From assembly GCA_032718475.1 (NCBI GenBank), contig JAUCBJ010000538.1, forward strand, positions 1-56,026: a stretch of 56,026 nucleotides of DNA, read 5' to 3'. This stretch comes from Nemertoderma westbladi. Its lineage: Eukaryota; Xenacoelomorpha; Nemertodermatida; Nemertodermatidae. The notes below the pieces were generated by a model. The model had not been told where the DNA came from. It worked only from the letters and a program-made list of their open reading frames with translations, and searched no databases. Each line of letters starts with the position of its first letter. The stretch's first letter is position 1. This document shows, one piece after another, positions 43,491-55,352 of this stretch. The translations under genes were made by a program, and so were the position numbers.

Positions 43491-43866
43491 CAATAATTTT
43501 TCATTTCAGGTCCGGTAGGGTTGAGTTGTGAAATTGCAGAATACAGAATAGGAAAGCGTCAGTCTGAGTCTATTACGGTAGTCTGGTAGTAGGTCTGTAC
43601 AGCTGTAGGTACTGCAGTATTGTAGGTTAATTTGTTATTATTACCGGTAGTGTAAGTAGGCTACAGTATTGTACGTTTTGGTGTTCTCTAGCTTTCAATA
43701 CTACTGTACGACTAACTGATATTTGTTTTTTGTTATCTTTAATTGTCTTGAAGTGCTAGAAATATAATTTTAAGTATTAGTAATAACTTAAATTTGTCAC
43801 TAATTAAATATATATAAAAAAAAGTTACCGGTAGAGTACAGGAGTAAAGTAAAATACAGTACCATT
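43491..43866. other. Non-coding stretch upstream of globin
   Basis: AT-rich; no gene seen. Confidence 0.6.
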
Positions 43867-43870
43867 TTAA

Positions 43871-45357
43871 TTATCCATTCCCCTGGATGCATATGTACCA
43901 ACTTTTATCCATGTCTTCCCCATTGCACACAATGTAGACCTGTACCAACTTGGAAAGCCAAACTACCCATAAAACCAGACATCAGGGCACTTGGATATAT
44001 ACTGTTCAGTACCGGTACCCGGGGTTAACGTTTTCATGCAACTCCAATGTTCAATTGACTTTGAACATACCGCGATTTGGGCTCGCTTTGGGTTGATTGA
44101 CAGTAGTACTGTACAACTCTGGTTAACAACAGCTGTGGTTTGGGGGGCCTTTTTTTACATAAGCTCCATTATAAGCAGCAGTCAAACTCTGTTCTAAAAT
44201 GGCGCCGAAATACAAACTAGCATACCAGCAACAGCCAGGAATACATATAGAGAAATAGAGAAAAATATAGGACACTGGCTACGGTTAGTGCCCAGTCCCA
44301 ATGATAGTGTACTTGTTCAGAGAGAGGCGCTTTCTTTCCTTCTATGGAATATGGGGCCTTAACCCACCACATTATGCTAAGCTAACTTGATCATGTATTT
44401 TCATGTGGGTGGTCGCAAATATCTTTAAACTAAACTTGATAAAGTTTTATTTATGTAGGGATGCCATATACAGTAACTTAAATAAATATAATAAATCCAG
44501 TATAGAAGTGAGAATAAGTATATTATTTCTTAAACAAATTAATTATCAGTAATATACCGGCAAATAGAAACAAGATCACTATTATTTCTATACTACAAAT
44601 CGTGATGAAATTTATTATATGCAATAATGAATAGTATTTCTGTGTTTTTAATTAATTTTTAATTAATTTTATTTATTTTAATGTCACCGTTTTTATAGTT
44701 TAATTTTAAAGTGTGAACTAATAATGTAATTTTAATGGAGTTCAGGATATTAAATGAAAGTAAATACACTTCTTGTTTACTACTGTAATAACTTATGTTA
44801 ACTAATACATTTTTTGTTTATAACCGCGCCATTTACATGAATTATGGATTATGGATTATGAATCTGAATTTATTTTAATCCCATAACCCACGGAATATTA
44901 GTTAAATAATAATACAAATGGATAACAGGGTAACACTCATACGAGTAAGATAATTATATACAATACAGTAAGTATCCTACGTATGAATTCATATAATTTA
45001 AATATACAGTAGTATGGATTATTAGGAAACCATTTAAAACATTATACATTATAAAGGCACAGGTGGAAGGAAGACTATGTTATGTGCACTGCTGCTACAG
45101 CAGTTCACATAACATACTGTAGTTAGCAGTTAGCAGAGCCAGCAAGAAAGCTCCCTTTTAGACGCTTAGCCCACCCACCACTCACATCAGAGTACTTCCC
45201 ATTCAATGATTGACATTTCATAACGGTAGTTGGCTAGCTTTGATGAGCGCCGCTGTCCCATAGGTTTAATGTAAAAATACTCTCTCTTGGAAGACGATTT
45301 TCTGAGTAGAAACACTTGGACCCATATGTACCAATGTGGGTCCAGGGGAATGGATTA
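43871..45357. mobile_element. TIR element between TTAA sites (piggyBac- or Kolobok-like, nonautonomous)
   Basis: The left end TTATCCATTCCCCTGGA and right end (reverse complement TAATCCATTCCCCTGGA) match at 16 of 17 positions. Both arms continue with ATATGT/GTACC blocks and both are preceded by TTAA (43867-43870 and 45358-45361). The interior (1.5 kb) is AT-rich with no transposase. The 43991-44197 frame has no recognisable product. Confidence 0.8.
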
Positions 45358-45419
45358 TTAAATTCGTACTGTACGTTTGTGATTGTGAGAGTGGTGGTGT
45401 AAATTAACGAGACTTGAAA

Positions 45420-45635
45420 ATTATCGAGAGTAAAAATATTGAGAGTATAAACATCGAGAGTAAAATTATCGAGAGTAAAAATATTTAGAGTATAAACATC
45501 GAGAGTAAAATTATCGAGAGTAAAAATATCGAGAGTAAAAATATCGAGAGTAAAAATATCGAGAGTAAAAATATAGAGAGTAAAAATATCGAGAGTAAAA
45601 ATATCGAGTGTAAAAATATCAAGAGTAAAATGTGG
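45420..45635 (+). repeat. 15-bp minisatellite (GAGAGTAAAAATATC)
   Basis: About 14 units, with ATAAACATC and AAATTATC variants at the left end. Confidence 0.95.
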
Positions 45636-45974
45636 TTTAAAAATTAGTTTGATAAAATTTAGTTTTGACCAATCCTCCTAAATTTTGGTTCTACAAAAAA
45701 TTTTAATAGGGAAAAGTTGAAAGTCGAAAAATAACTATTTACATCATTGCATTGTGTGCAAAGTAGCACTTTGCAGTGTTATGACCCGAGTTTATTTATG
45801 TACCGAGCGAGCGCAGCGAGGGAGGTTTACATAAATAAACAAGAGTCTTTAACGCTGAAAAGTGACCTTTGCAAGCAATGATGTATGTAATTTTGTTACA
45901 TTATGTCAACTTATCAGCGTTCGGTATGTGAAGGAAGGATTTTATGGATGCTACTGTACATGTATATAAGTGAA
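45636..45974. other. Non-coding stretch with one short inverted motif pair
   Basis: TGCATTGTGTGCAAAG and GTGACCTTTGCAAGCAATG bracket a CGAGCGAGCGCAGCGAGGGA segment (about 45750-45890). The phrase GAGCGCAGCGAG also occurs at about 24019. No gene. Confidence 0.5.
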
Positions 45975-46204
45975 ATTTATTAACAGGTAAGCAAGCAAAC
46001 AGTCGGCCGAAGCCGGAGGCGACCCGAAGGCTCCTCTTTCGATAGCTGCTACCCGAGGGTAGGGGTGGGCGCTACTCCTATCCCATGATTTGCTCACTCA
46101 TTTTATCGACCCCAGTGGATGAAAGGCTGAGTGGACCCTGGCGGGGCTGAACCTACAACCAATAGATTGAAGGCCCGGCGCTCTACCAACTGAGCAAACC
46201 CGCC
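45975..46204 (-). mobile_element. tRNA-derived SINE
   Basis: On the minus strand the head GGCGGGTTTGCTCAGTTGG starts at 46204. The A box (TGCTCAGTTGG) and B box (GGTTCAGCCCC, about 46144-46154) of an RNA polymerase III promoter are spaced as in a tRNA. A non-tRNA body follows, with CCTTTCATCCACTGGGGTCG and ATAAAATGAGT, resembling the central part of cephalopod/mollusc SINEs as I remember them, and then a TTCGGCCGACTGTTTGCTTG tail. No poly-A. Confidence 0.85.
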
Positions 46205-47129
46205 TTTTCAATTATTGCTTTTTAATTATAAATTTAAATCGAATTAAAGTTTATTGGAAGTTATCTCCTGCATGGATGTGATAAATCATTAACTTGACTT
46301 GACTTAACTTGACTATAGTCGACTGAAGCAAACATAGTCACCGTCTGTGTCAGTTTAGTTTTATTAAACACTGTCGCCATTTTCTTTGGTCATTTTCTCT
46401 AAAGTGTTTTCTATTGGACGTTTCGCCATAATGGATTACAGTAAACGTTAAATAATTATTTACATACTGTAGCTAGTCCCGTCACTGCAAACTGAATACA
46501 GTAATAAAGCAGCACTCATTATCGTAAATGGAAATAATACATTCTAGAATACGGTAATTGAATTAGTTTCCATATCATTGATTACTTTGCAGCGTTCCGC
46601 CCTATAGGCCGATTCAAAGATTGCAAGAATTATCGTTCGCTGAGGGCCATTTACTGTATTCTATTTATTAACCTTCTATTTCTCAACCCTCTTTGAATCA
46701 GAGAAAATTTGTTGAAATTTTCGAAACAGTTTAAAATCGAGTCAACTTAAACTTAGTAAAAAAAAAAATGATTCCATTGCGCTTGTTAGCTTTCTCAAAA
46801 AATACCTGTTCCCATTTGGGAACAGTGGCAGGAACAGCGAATTCTATATTGTAGAAAATAACAAAAACAAAAAGTAGTATCTCAAAACATTGAAAACCAC
46901 AAACAGACTCCAATTTTATGGACTATTATACAATTTTATTGGTCTAGGGACCGCTTTTATGTCCCATTTGGGAACACTGGTGATGTTTTTTGTTTAATTT
47001 GAATTAGTAAACGATGGTGACGGATTTTTTTATATTTGATTTAGTAAACAATTTAGGGAGATGCTTTGGTTGAAATTATATTTTACTATTAAGAAACAGG
47101 TCAGTCCCACTTGGGAACACTGTGCTCCA
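46205..47129. other. Non-coding stretch with scattered TGGGAACA motifs
   Basis: CCCATTTGGGAACA-type motifs occur at about 46809, 46963 and 47106 (again at about 48788), each containing a TCCCA/TGGGA palindrome. Otherwise AT-rich and non-coding. Confidence 0.6.
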
Positions 47130-48530
47130 TTAGATCTTTTTTTCGAGCCCTGAACCGAGCCACCATGCTCTACTGTACTCAATTAGATCTATTTTCGAGT
47201 CCTGAACCGAGCCAACATGCCCTACTGCGCTCCTTTAGATATATTCTCGTGCCCTGAGCCGAGCCAACACACCCTACTGTGCTCCATTAGATGTTTTTTC
47301 GAGCCCTAAATCAAGCCACCATGCTCTACTGTGCTTAATTAAAGATATATTTTCGATTCCTGAACCGAGCCAATATGCCCTAACTGCGCTCCATTAGATA
47401 TATTTTCGATTCCTGAACCGAGCCAACACGCCCTACTGCGCTCCATTATATATATTCTCGTGTACTGAGCCGAGCAAACACGCCCTACTGCGCTGCATTA
47501 GATCTATTCTCACGTCCTGAACCGAGCCAACACACAGTACTGCGCTGCATTAGATCTTTTTTCGAGCCGTGAACCAAGCCACCATGCTCTAACTGTGGTC
47601 AATTAGATCTATTTTCGATTCCTGAACCGAGCCAACATGCCCTACTGCAATCCATTAGATCTAATCTCACGCCCTGAACCGAGCCAACACGCCCAGTGCG
47701 CTGCATTAGATCTACTCTCATGTGCTGAACCGAGCCAACACTCCCTACTGCGCTGCATTAGATCTATTCTCACGTCCTGAAGCGAGCCAACATGCCCTAC
47801 TGCGCTCCATTATATCCTTTTCGAGCCCTGAACCGGGCTACCATGCTCTACTGTGCTCAATTAGATCTACTTTCGAATCATGGACCGAGCCAACATGCCC
47901 TACTGCAATCCTTTAGATCTATTCTCACGTCCTGAAGCGAGCCAACATGCCCTACTGCGCTCATTAGATCGTTTTCCGAGCCCTGAACCAAGCCACCATG
48001 CTCTAACTGTGGTCAATTAGATCTACTTTCAAGTCCTGGACCGAGCCAACATGCCCTACTACGCTCCATTAGATCTAATCTCACGCCCTGAACCGAGCCA
48101 ACACGCCTATTGCGCTGCATTAGATCTACTCTCACGTCCTGAACCGAGCCAACACTCCCTACTGCGCTGCATTAGATCTTTTTTCGAGCCCTGAACCGAG
48201 CCACAATGCTCTACTCTGGTCAATTAGATATATTCTCGTGTCCTGAACCGAGCCAACACGCATTACTGCGTTCCATTAGATCTATTCTCACGTCTTGAAC
48301 CGAGTCAGCATGCCCTATTGCGTTCCATTAGATCTACGCTCACGTCCTGAGCCGAGCCAACATGCCCCAATGGGCTCCACTAGATCTATTCTCGTGTCTT
48401 GAGCCGAGCCAGCACGCCCTACTGCGTTCCATTAGATCCTTTTTCAAGCCCTGAACCGAACCAACATGTTTTACTGTGCTCCATTAGACCTATTCTCGTG
48501 TCCTGAGCCGAGCCTATACAATACACCCTA
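47130..48530 (+). repeat. 52-bp minisatellite, about 27 units
   Basis: The unit reads about CATTAGATCTATTCTC then CCTGAACCGAGCCAACA then GCCCTACTGCGCTC. Consecutive GAGCCAACA motifs (for example 47209 and 47261) are 52 bp apart. Two variants, CGAGCCAACA and CGAGCCACCATGCTC, are mixed, and many units carry AGATCT. The open frames across it are repeat artefacts. Confidence 0.95.
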
Positions 48531-49000
48531 CTGAGAAACTGAAGTTCTGGTAAAGTGTTGGCCTAATAATTGTTTGCCCTAATAATAGTTCCCTATTGTT
48601 TGAATGTCCCAAAAATCGAAAAAAAATGAGAATTGGCATAATTTGGCATGCCAAAACACTAACTTGAAGTTCGAAAACACTTGAAGTTGAAAATAAAAAA
48701 CAATATTCCACTCTTCCTAAACATATTAACATTAAAAAAGTAATAGAAGCCTATATTATATTTCCTCCAGTTGAATTTAAAAAAATGCTCCCAATTGGGA
48801 ACACTGGGAGATAGAAGGATTTATTCATTCTTTCAGCATGGAACCCAGTCCAGCTGGGACTTTAATTAATAAAAGTACATATTTTTATATATACATGTGG
48901 TACAGCAGAATATAAAATTAAGAAGTAAAATGCTTAATAAAATGTGCAGTTCACGCACTAATGGTTAAAAGAACAAAAAAAGACATGAGGGGGAGCAGTT
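48531..49000. other. Non-coding stretch between minisatellite and LINE
   Basis: AT-rich; contains another CCCAATTGGGAACACTGGG motif at about 48789. No gene. Confidence 0.6.
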
Positions 49001-49106
49001 CCCTGAATATGGTTAGAGTCTAGGTGCTTTTGTCCTGTGTAGCGGTGAGGGGCCATCAAGGGTCGGGCACATCTGGACTGCTGCAGACTATTAATAGATG
49101 GGGGGT

Positions 49107-51602
49107 CTATGAGGTTGCGTAATAATCCCTGGTCCTTTGAAGTCTGACCACGAATGGTAAATTATGTGAGTCTAGACAGTCACGGACGAAATCCGCCTTG
49201 ATTTTTTCCCTCATTCCTGGTCGGTCTATATGGGCCCTTTGTTTTAGTGAATGGGTGTCGTAGTTAAATGTGAATATGGAGGTGAGTCGGGGAAGCGAGT
49301 GTTGAGTGACCCCATTAGAATAGCCACTTCCAATTCCCCGGTATGGGCATTTATGATCGTTATTCTGGATAAGGGAGAGTCTAAATCCGAGCTGCAGGGT
49401 GATGCCTGGGCAATTCAGCAGCTGGATCATCGTTTCTATGCAGTTTTGGATGGCAACTGAGGTTATTATGTTACAGCCAGATATCAGGTAGAGAGTCGAG
49501 TTGTTGATGTCGCGACCGCAATGTGCCAACCCACGGAGAACTTTCCTATAGAACCTGTCGAGTCGCTCCTGGTCCTTTCCATTGAGCGCACCAATGTTGA
49601 ACTTTAGTTGGTAGTTGATTACCAAGACGGCCATGGCGGACCACAGGGTGAATACCACATTGCTCTTGAGCCAGCGTGTTGTCCAGTCATTGCTGTGGAA
49701 AGTGTTGGAAAGTGCCGATAAGAGCTGTATTGCTTCACCAAGGATGTCATTGGAGGAGACCCGGTCAGATAGCTCGTAGCCGAGGAACACCATGTTGCTA
49801 CTTCTCTTTATAAGATTCCCACATTAAGTTTAGGAGGCAGGGCTTATGATTGGGTCCCCGGTGGTTGTTGTCTACCATTATCCATTTAGTTTTGCTGGCT
49901 TCAAAGTGAAGGTGTACCTCGGCAATTTTCAGGGACAGTATTGATGCCATTGATTCTATTGCCTGGGGAGAGGTAGCTAATAAAAGGAAGTCGTCCGCGT
50001 ATACGACTGAGCCCAGCCAGACAGAGCCGATTTAACATCCGAGGCCTGTTAGTCGCAGTCCAGTGATTATATCCTTAGTATAAAAGTTGAAGAGACCTGT
50101 GAGCCCTGCTTTAATCCTTTCAGAGTTGGGGTGATGGGAACTGCTTCGATGTGTTCTGAGAACGTCAGAAATATCCGGCTGCATGAGTAGTACGTCCAAA
50201 TAGTAGAGACAATATGGGGATTAATATCTGCATCAAGCAGCTTCCAGGCTAGGATCACAAAGTCCACGTTTGGGAATGCGGATTCCATGTCAAACTGGCA
50301 GACCTAGATCTGAGAGCCCTTGAGTTGGTAGTGCTGCAGACATTCTAGGGCAGTGGCCACTATGGCATTGGTTCCGTACTTCTTCTGGTAGGAGGTTTGG
50401 TCTCCATTTGGTTGGAGTGTTGCTAGGTAGTTGGTTAAAATGACATGCTCAAAAATCTTGGCAAATATACTTATAGAGGCTATTGGCTGGTAGGATGATG
50501 GGCCGTCTATGTCTCTGCCTTTCCCCTTGTAGTGGCTAGTCAGGACTGAGTCTCCAAAGAAGTTTGGCACTGTACCTAGTTTGATGCATTGGTTTATGAT
50601 AGCGGCTAGGGTTATACAGATTGGCCCTGGATCTAGGTGTAGGAAATGCTCAACTACCAATGATGAGACGTCTCCAGCTTTCCATGTAGACAGGGAACTG
50701 ATTGCGCGCTGTATTGATAGTGGTGATATGTTGGGAACTGGGGCAGTGCTACGTGCTTTCTCCAGGCCTTTGAGCAGTGTTAATCTGTAGTCCTGGTCAC
50801 TGGCAGTACTGGAGGTACTTTTACATTTATATTGGTCCCATAATGACTGTTCTATTGTGTGGGATATTGACTGGTGTGGGTCCCTTCTGTTAATGTTGCT
50901 CCAGAAGTGGCATGGGTTGGATTTTGAGCTGGCTGACCACCTATTAATCCGACTGGCCACTACGTTTTTATATATAAAATTTCTCAAGTGGTGGGTGGCC
51001 CCCTTAGATTCTGTGAATGTCTTTGCTAGGGGGTCATGTTGGTTGATTAGGGACACCAGGCGGCCCAGAAGGTTATTATACTCGACGGTACCTTTACTAC
51101 TGTCCGGTGCGTAGCAGGATAGGATCAAGTATTGATGGCCATTTGGTGTCCTCCCAAGAACTCCGACTATATCGTCTCTGCAAGCGATTCTATTCCAATT
51201 CTCGAGGATGTCCTTGCTGAAGAGCAGGGCAACCCCGCCAGCCCCTCTTTTCCTATCCGGGTTAGACATCCTATCACTCACACTGTACACGCATTCAAGG
51301 TTATTGCCCATGTTCTCCAGTAGGGTTTTTGCTTCGATGTTGTCTAGCCAGTGCTCTTGAATGCCAAGAACTTTGTGGCCTTTGAGAAGGTCTAGAATAA
51401 ATGTGGAATTTGATGGAAATCTGTGTGTATTGAAAGAGCAAACTTTTAGAGGCTGTTCCGACTTGTCTAGGCTCTCCGCTTGGGTATAATTTCTGTTAAA
51501 CCCGCTGTCCGGGGTGTCGTGAGGGGTGTTAGTTGGGACATTGTGGTTGATTAGGGCTACTGCATTGATTGCTCTGGTTCCTGTTGTTGTGGATCCATTC
51601 AC
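49107..51602 (-). pseudogene. LINE ORF2: APE endonuclease (partial), reverse transcriptase, C-terminal domain
   Basis: The frame 51602-50304 starts with endonuclease motifs (VCSFNTHRF, LGIQEHWL with the catalytic Glu, ILSCYAP). It then jumps within about 20 residues to the pre-RT linker, so the second half of the endonuclease is deleted. RT blocks follow (VLTSHYKGKG, SSYQPIASISIFAKIFEHVI). One in-frame stop at about 50304 is followed by MESAFPNVDF and KGLKQGSQVSSTFI. After a frameshift near 50090 the catalytic VVYADDFLLLA lies at about 50020-49985. The C-terminal region 49793-49107 is open. It is dead as a protein. The clade cannot be fixed from these blocks. Confidence 0.88.
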
Positions 51603-51639
51603 AGCAGGTAATACCAGGGGGCCAGAAACCTTGGGCAGT

Positions 51640-53980
51640 TACGAGTTTAAGGTCGGTTCTGTTGATTGTTATTCTCATGTTCTTAGCATTTGTGAAGTTA
51701 TTAATTCATGTGGTTAATCGGTGAACTTGTACCCTGTTTCTATCTAGGAACTGTAGGATGTTGCCTACTGTTTCAGAGATTGAGATTCTGTTGACAAACA
51801 CAGAGCAGACGTTTGAGGGTTTGGATCCCTTGTTCAGGATGTTCAGGATTCTATTGGGAGGCTGCTGTTGGGTTGTTGGGCCTTTGTGGTCCTAGTGTGT
51901 ACCGTTGCGATGCCTGCTTTGGATGAAAGCTGGGGGGGGGGGGGGGGGGGGGGGGGTTCAGGCATATGGGGGTATGGTGTTTGGATACTGCCTGTTGACT
52001 GTCCATTTGGGTTCTGGGCCTGTATGTTTCATTTTATATGGCTGCGGCGACTCCAGTGTGTCGTCACTCCAGGGTTGTCATACTGCGACCAGGGGGCTTT
52101 GAGGTAGTTTGACCCATGGTTATTCGTCGTTAGGTCTTGTGAGGAGCTAGTATGTGGTATAGTTTTTACATGGGCTTGTCGGTATTTTGGTCTTGACTGG
52201 TGGTGTTAGTCACTGTCAGGAGATATAGAGGCAATTTCACATAGGCGATTATCGATACTGCTTACTCGGGGAGGGAGTCTAGGTCTGCTGGGGATGCTGC
52301 AGTTAGGGTTCACCCTTGGGACAGGGGATTCCTTTGGTTCCACATGGGAAGGTTGGTCCCAGTTGTTTGTATTGATTTCCCTGCGGTTGTCATAGATGTT
52401 ACTCGACGTTTTTAATTGATTGTGCACTGGTTGTGTTGTGGAAAGCATGCCTTTTTAGGGGTGCCATCCAGGTTTTGTAATATAGCTGGGATGTCTCCTT
52501 ATTGAGTTCTTCGGCTGTAGGTCTGGGCTTGGGGTTGTTGCTAGCGTGTGGTTGGTGTACAGGAGCGTCTGCCTTGAGTACTCTGCTAAGCCGGAGTTTG
52601 AGGAGTGTTCTAACTTGTCGTTCCTGTTCCAGATCAGATTCCAGAGATTTGACACGTGCAATTATTATGGTGGGGTTGAGGCTGTTGTTGTCCTCCAGCT
52701 GGGATACTGTGGCAGTCGGCTTGAATGTGGTCTCCTTCGCGATGGTTTCTAACCCTGTGAGATGGTGTTCGAGAACTGTTCTACCATGTCAATCCAGTTC
52801 CAGTTCAGCTTCCAGTGTTTTGATGCGTTCATCCATCAGGCTGTTATCCCTTTCAGTGATGCAAATCCGAGATTGAAGTGTGGCCACTGCTGATAGGAAG
52901 TCATTTCGCAGCCCCTCTATGGTAATATCTGAATCACCCATCGTTTCCACTTTGCATAGGCGTTTTCTGCATGATTCCAAGAAATGATGTTCTTCCTGGC
53001 AACGTATCAGCTCCAGGATGTCAACTGCTAGCTCTTGACTAGACGTACGTGGGTGGAGTTTCAAGGTAAGACTCTGTACTGGGGACATTAATGGCTTCAC
53101 TTCTTCTAACAGACTGGACCGGGTTAAGGTGATGGTGTCTGTGTTTTCAGACATTCCGGGTCCGTTATATCTGTGGGATGTGGTGATATGCTTAGTTGTG
53201 CTGGAATTCGTGGGCCCTGTTTATCAAGGCAGTGGATTGCAGCTGTTTCATTGATCTCTTCGATATTTGTTTCATATAAGCAGTTCCTCAACCAGCAACG
53301 GAGTTTTTGGCTGTCTGAATGTAATCCGAGTATACTCCCGCTTTTGGAGGCTATGGCAAGGGTGTATACAGTAGGCTGACGAATGCGCCGCAGTCATGGC
53401 TGTTCGATTGACTGGGTAGGGTCTTGTATATTGTTCATCAACTGTCCAGGGAGTGGAGTCTGAGTTTATCCTATGAACTAGATTGAGTAGCTTGGATATC
53501 GATGTGGCTATTCTGTTAGTGTAAGTGGATGAGAGGCTACAGAGTGTGTAGATTTTCTTTATTTGTTGGTTTGCGATATGTAGGACAAAGTGTGAGAGGT
53601 GGCAATCTGGGAATAGGATAAATGGTGTGGTGGCAGGATCACATGAGTTAGTAATGTATGAGACTGCGCTTGCAGTGTCGCAGGTGGGTTGTAGTAGCTT
53701 AGAGCAGAGAGAAGAATCTATGCAGCTGACTGTTCCAAATTTGCATTTGAGAATTTATAGGAATGAGTCAATAATTACTGTAGACAAGTAGGCATTGTTG
53801 TCGAAATATTTCCAGTCCGGATCCCAGGGTTTTAGGAGAACTAGGCCTCTCTGGGTGGTTGGCTTTGTCGTGGCCGCGATGATGACTGCTTCTTCATGAA
53901 AACCATCTTCTATGTCGGGGTAGGTGAAAATATGTTCGGCTTCCCGCGTGGGGGGAACTTCTTTTATTAGATTAGCTCGT
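51640..53980 (-). pseudogene. LINE ORF1 remnants with coiled coil and RRM-like end
   Basis: Fragments in several frames: REAEHIFTYPDIEDGF-type start near 53950-53890; 53154-52789 with a leucine-rich helical part (DERIKTLEAELELD at its end) suited to a coiled coil; a proline-rich linker at 52448-52206; and near 51850-51650 a segment SNVCSVFVNRISISETVGNI followed by NMRITI, resembling the first half of an RRM fold found in many LINE ORF1 proteins. Frames are broken at about 53760, 53240, 52780 and 51720. The assignment rests on position and general features, not a recognised family signature. Confidence 0.6.
51932..51956 (+). repeat. Poly-G run (25 G)
   Basis: Longest G run in the window; inside the LINE ORF1 region, where it disrupts the minus-strand frame. 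Confidence 0.95.
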
Positions 53981-54002
53981 CAGCATGGGTGGTATTGGGC
54001 TG

Positions 54003-54632
54003 GCTGGGTCCTGGGCACTTAATATTGTAGCACCAATTAAAGAAATTAGTCTTAAACAACGCACTGAGCCCTGGATGACCTCGGGTATTCTTAGTAATAT
54101 CAGAGAAAGAGATAACTATTTGTATAAATTTAGGAAATACCGTGTTTTAGCTGATTATAATAATTACTGCAAATATAGAAACCTTGTCAAACGGGAAATA
54201 AAAAAAGCTAAATCTGAATATTTGTACAACAAAATAAGTGAGAATAGAGATAATCCTAAAAGTCTATGGTCTACCCTAAAATCTTTAGGTTATAAAAACC
54301 TTAAATCTAAATCGAATATTGTTCTGCAAGATAACGGTGAGCTGATTCATGATCATACTCTAGTTAGTAATTTATTTAATAATTATTTTACTAATGTTGC
54401 CTCTAATTTAGTTAAGAAGTTACCGTTATCAAGTATTAAATATAGTATAGGGTCTGAAACTCTAAATAATTTTTATTTAGAAAAGTTACAAAATTCAGAA
54501 AAGTTATTTTTAAAACCCGTTTCTGAGGATTTCGTTTTTCAAAATCTACTTGGCCTATCAGCCTCAAAAAGTACCGGTCTAGACCTAATACCTGCCCGTT
54601 TTCTTAAGGATGGTGCTGAAGTACTTACATAG
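54003..54632 (+). pseudogene. CR1-like LINE ORF2 fragment (linker to RT start)
   Basis: The plus-strand frame joins the LINE domain order between endonuclease and RT: IVAPIKEISLKQRTEPWMTS, then YNNYCKYRNLVKREIKKAK, NPKSLWSTLKSLGY, and finally SKSTGLDLIPARFLKDGAEV, the first RT block. It ends at 54632, before any catalytic motif. The preceding Met-Gly-Gly start at 53985 belongs to the junction, not to the LINE. Such AK(K/S)xYY...NPKxxW linkers are typical of CR1/L2-type elements. Confidence 0.85.
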
Positions 54633-55345
54633 GCATACCGTTGTTGCCAACCAACTCATAAAATAAATTACTCGATCTAGAATTTTGTGTAGAATGAATG
54701 GCCTTCAGCGAATGATCGTTCTTGCAATCTTTGAAAGCCTATATCTCAGCTGTTTCTCAACGAAATTCAGATATTGTTACATATATATGGAATCCTCGCA
54801 AAGCAATATTTGTAATGATATGAAAAAAATACGACTAAATGTGAAGAGTGGCCACGATACGGAGGGTGCGATTTCGCGAAAGACACTTTTTTAAAACGAT
54901 TATAAAAAATTGCAGGCAAAATTGAAAATTCCTGCTTCATGTGGACATCGATGGTGAATGGAACTAGTTGTGTTTCAAATTTCAAGTAATATGATCAAGA
55001 TTTGTAGAAAAAGTTGGGGGGGGGGGGGGGGGGGGGGTCCGTGTCATCTGAAAATGACACTATATTACGGGTCTTGGACTGTGTTCGGTAGTCCCATGTC
55101 CTGTAGTACAACAAAAGTACATTCTTTTTTAGTATTTTATGTAGATAAACAATGATATGAAAATCAATTCCTTATTTCACATTATTAATCCTTTCCTTGT
55201 GAGGGTCTAAAGCGTTCTATTAAGATACTTGGAGCCTGGTGTGTACATACAGGTAAGATAATTAACGCTCTAAATTAGAAGGGCGAGTGTTTTCCACAAT
55301 CTGGACATTAGTATTTTAGAGACCCGACTGGAACGAACAGATTCG
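54633..55345. other. Non-coding stretch with poly-G run
   Basis: Contains the 22-G run at 55016-55037. No gene. Confidence 0.6.
55016..55037 (+). repeat. Poly-G run (22 G)
   Basis: One of nine long G runs, all on the plus strand. Confidence 0.95.
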
Positions 55346-55352
55346 ATGTTGG

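Larger units (their letters stand above)
49000..53990 (-). mobile_element. Decayed LINE with ORF1 and ORF2, minus strand
   Basis: Reading leftward: ORF1 remnants (53980 to about 51640), ORF2 with endonuclease start and reverse transcriptase (51602 to about 49830), C-terminal region (49793-49107), 3' end near 49000. Stops, frameshifts, an endonuclease deletion and a 25-G run interrupt it. There is no poly-A tail that I can define. Confidence 0.85.

Noticed and set aside
46731-46913. 60-aa hydrophobic ORF
   Set aside because: Low-complexity AT-rich DNA, no supporting features.
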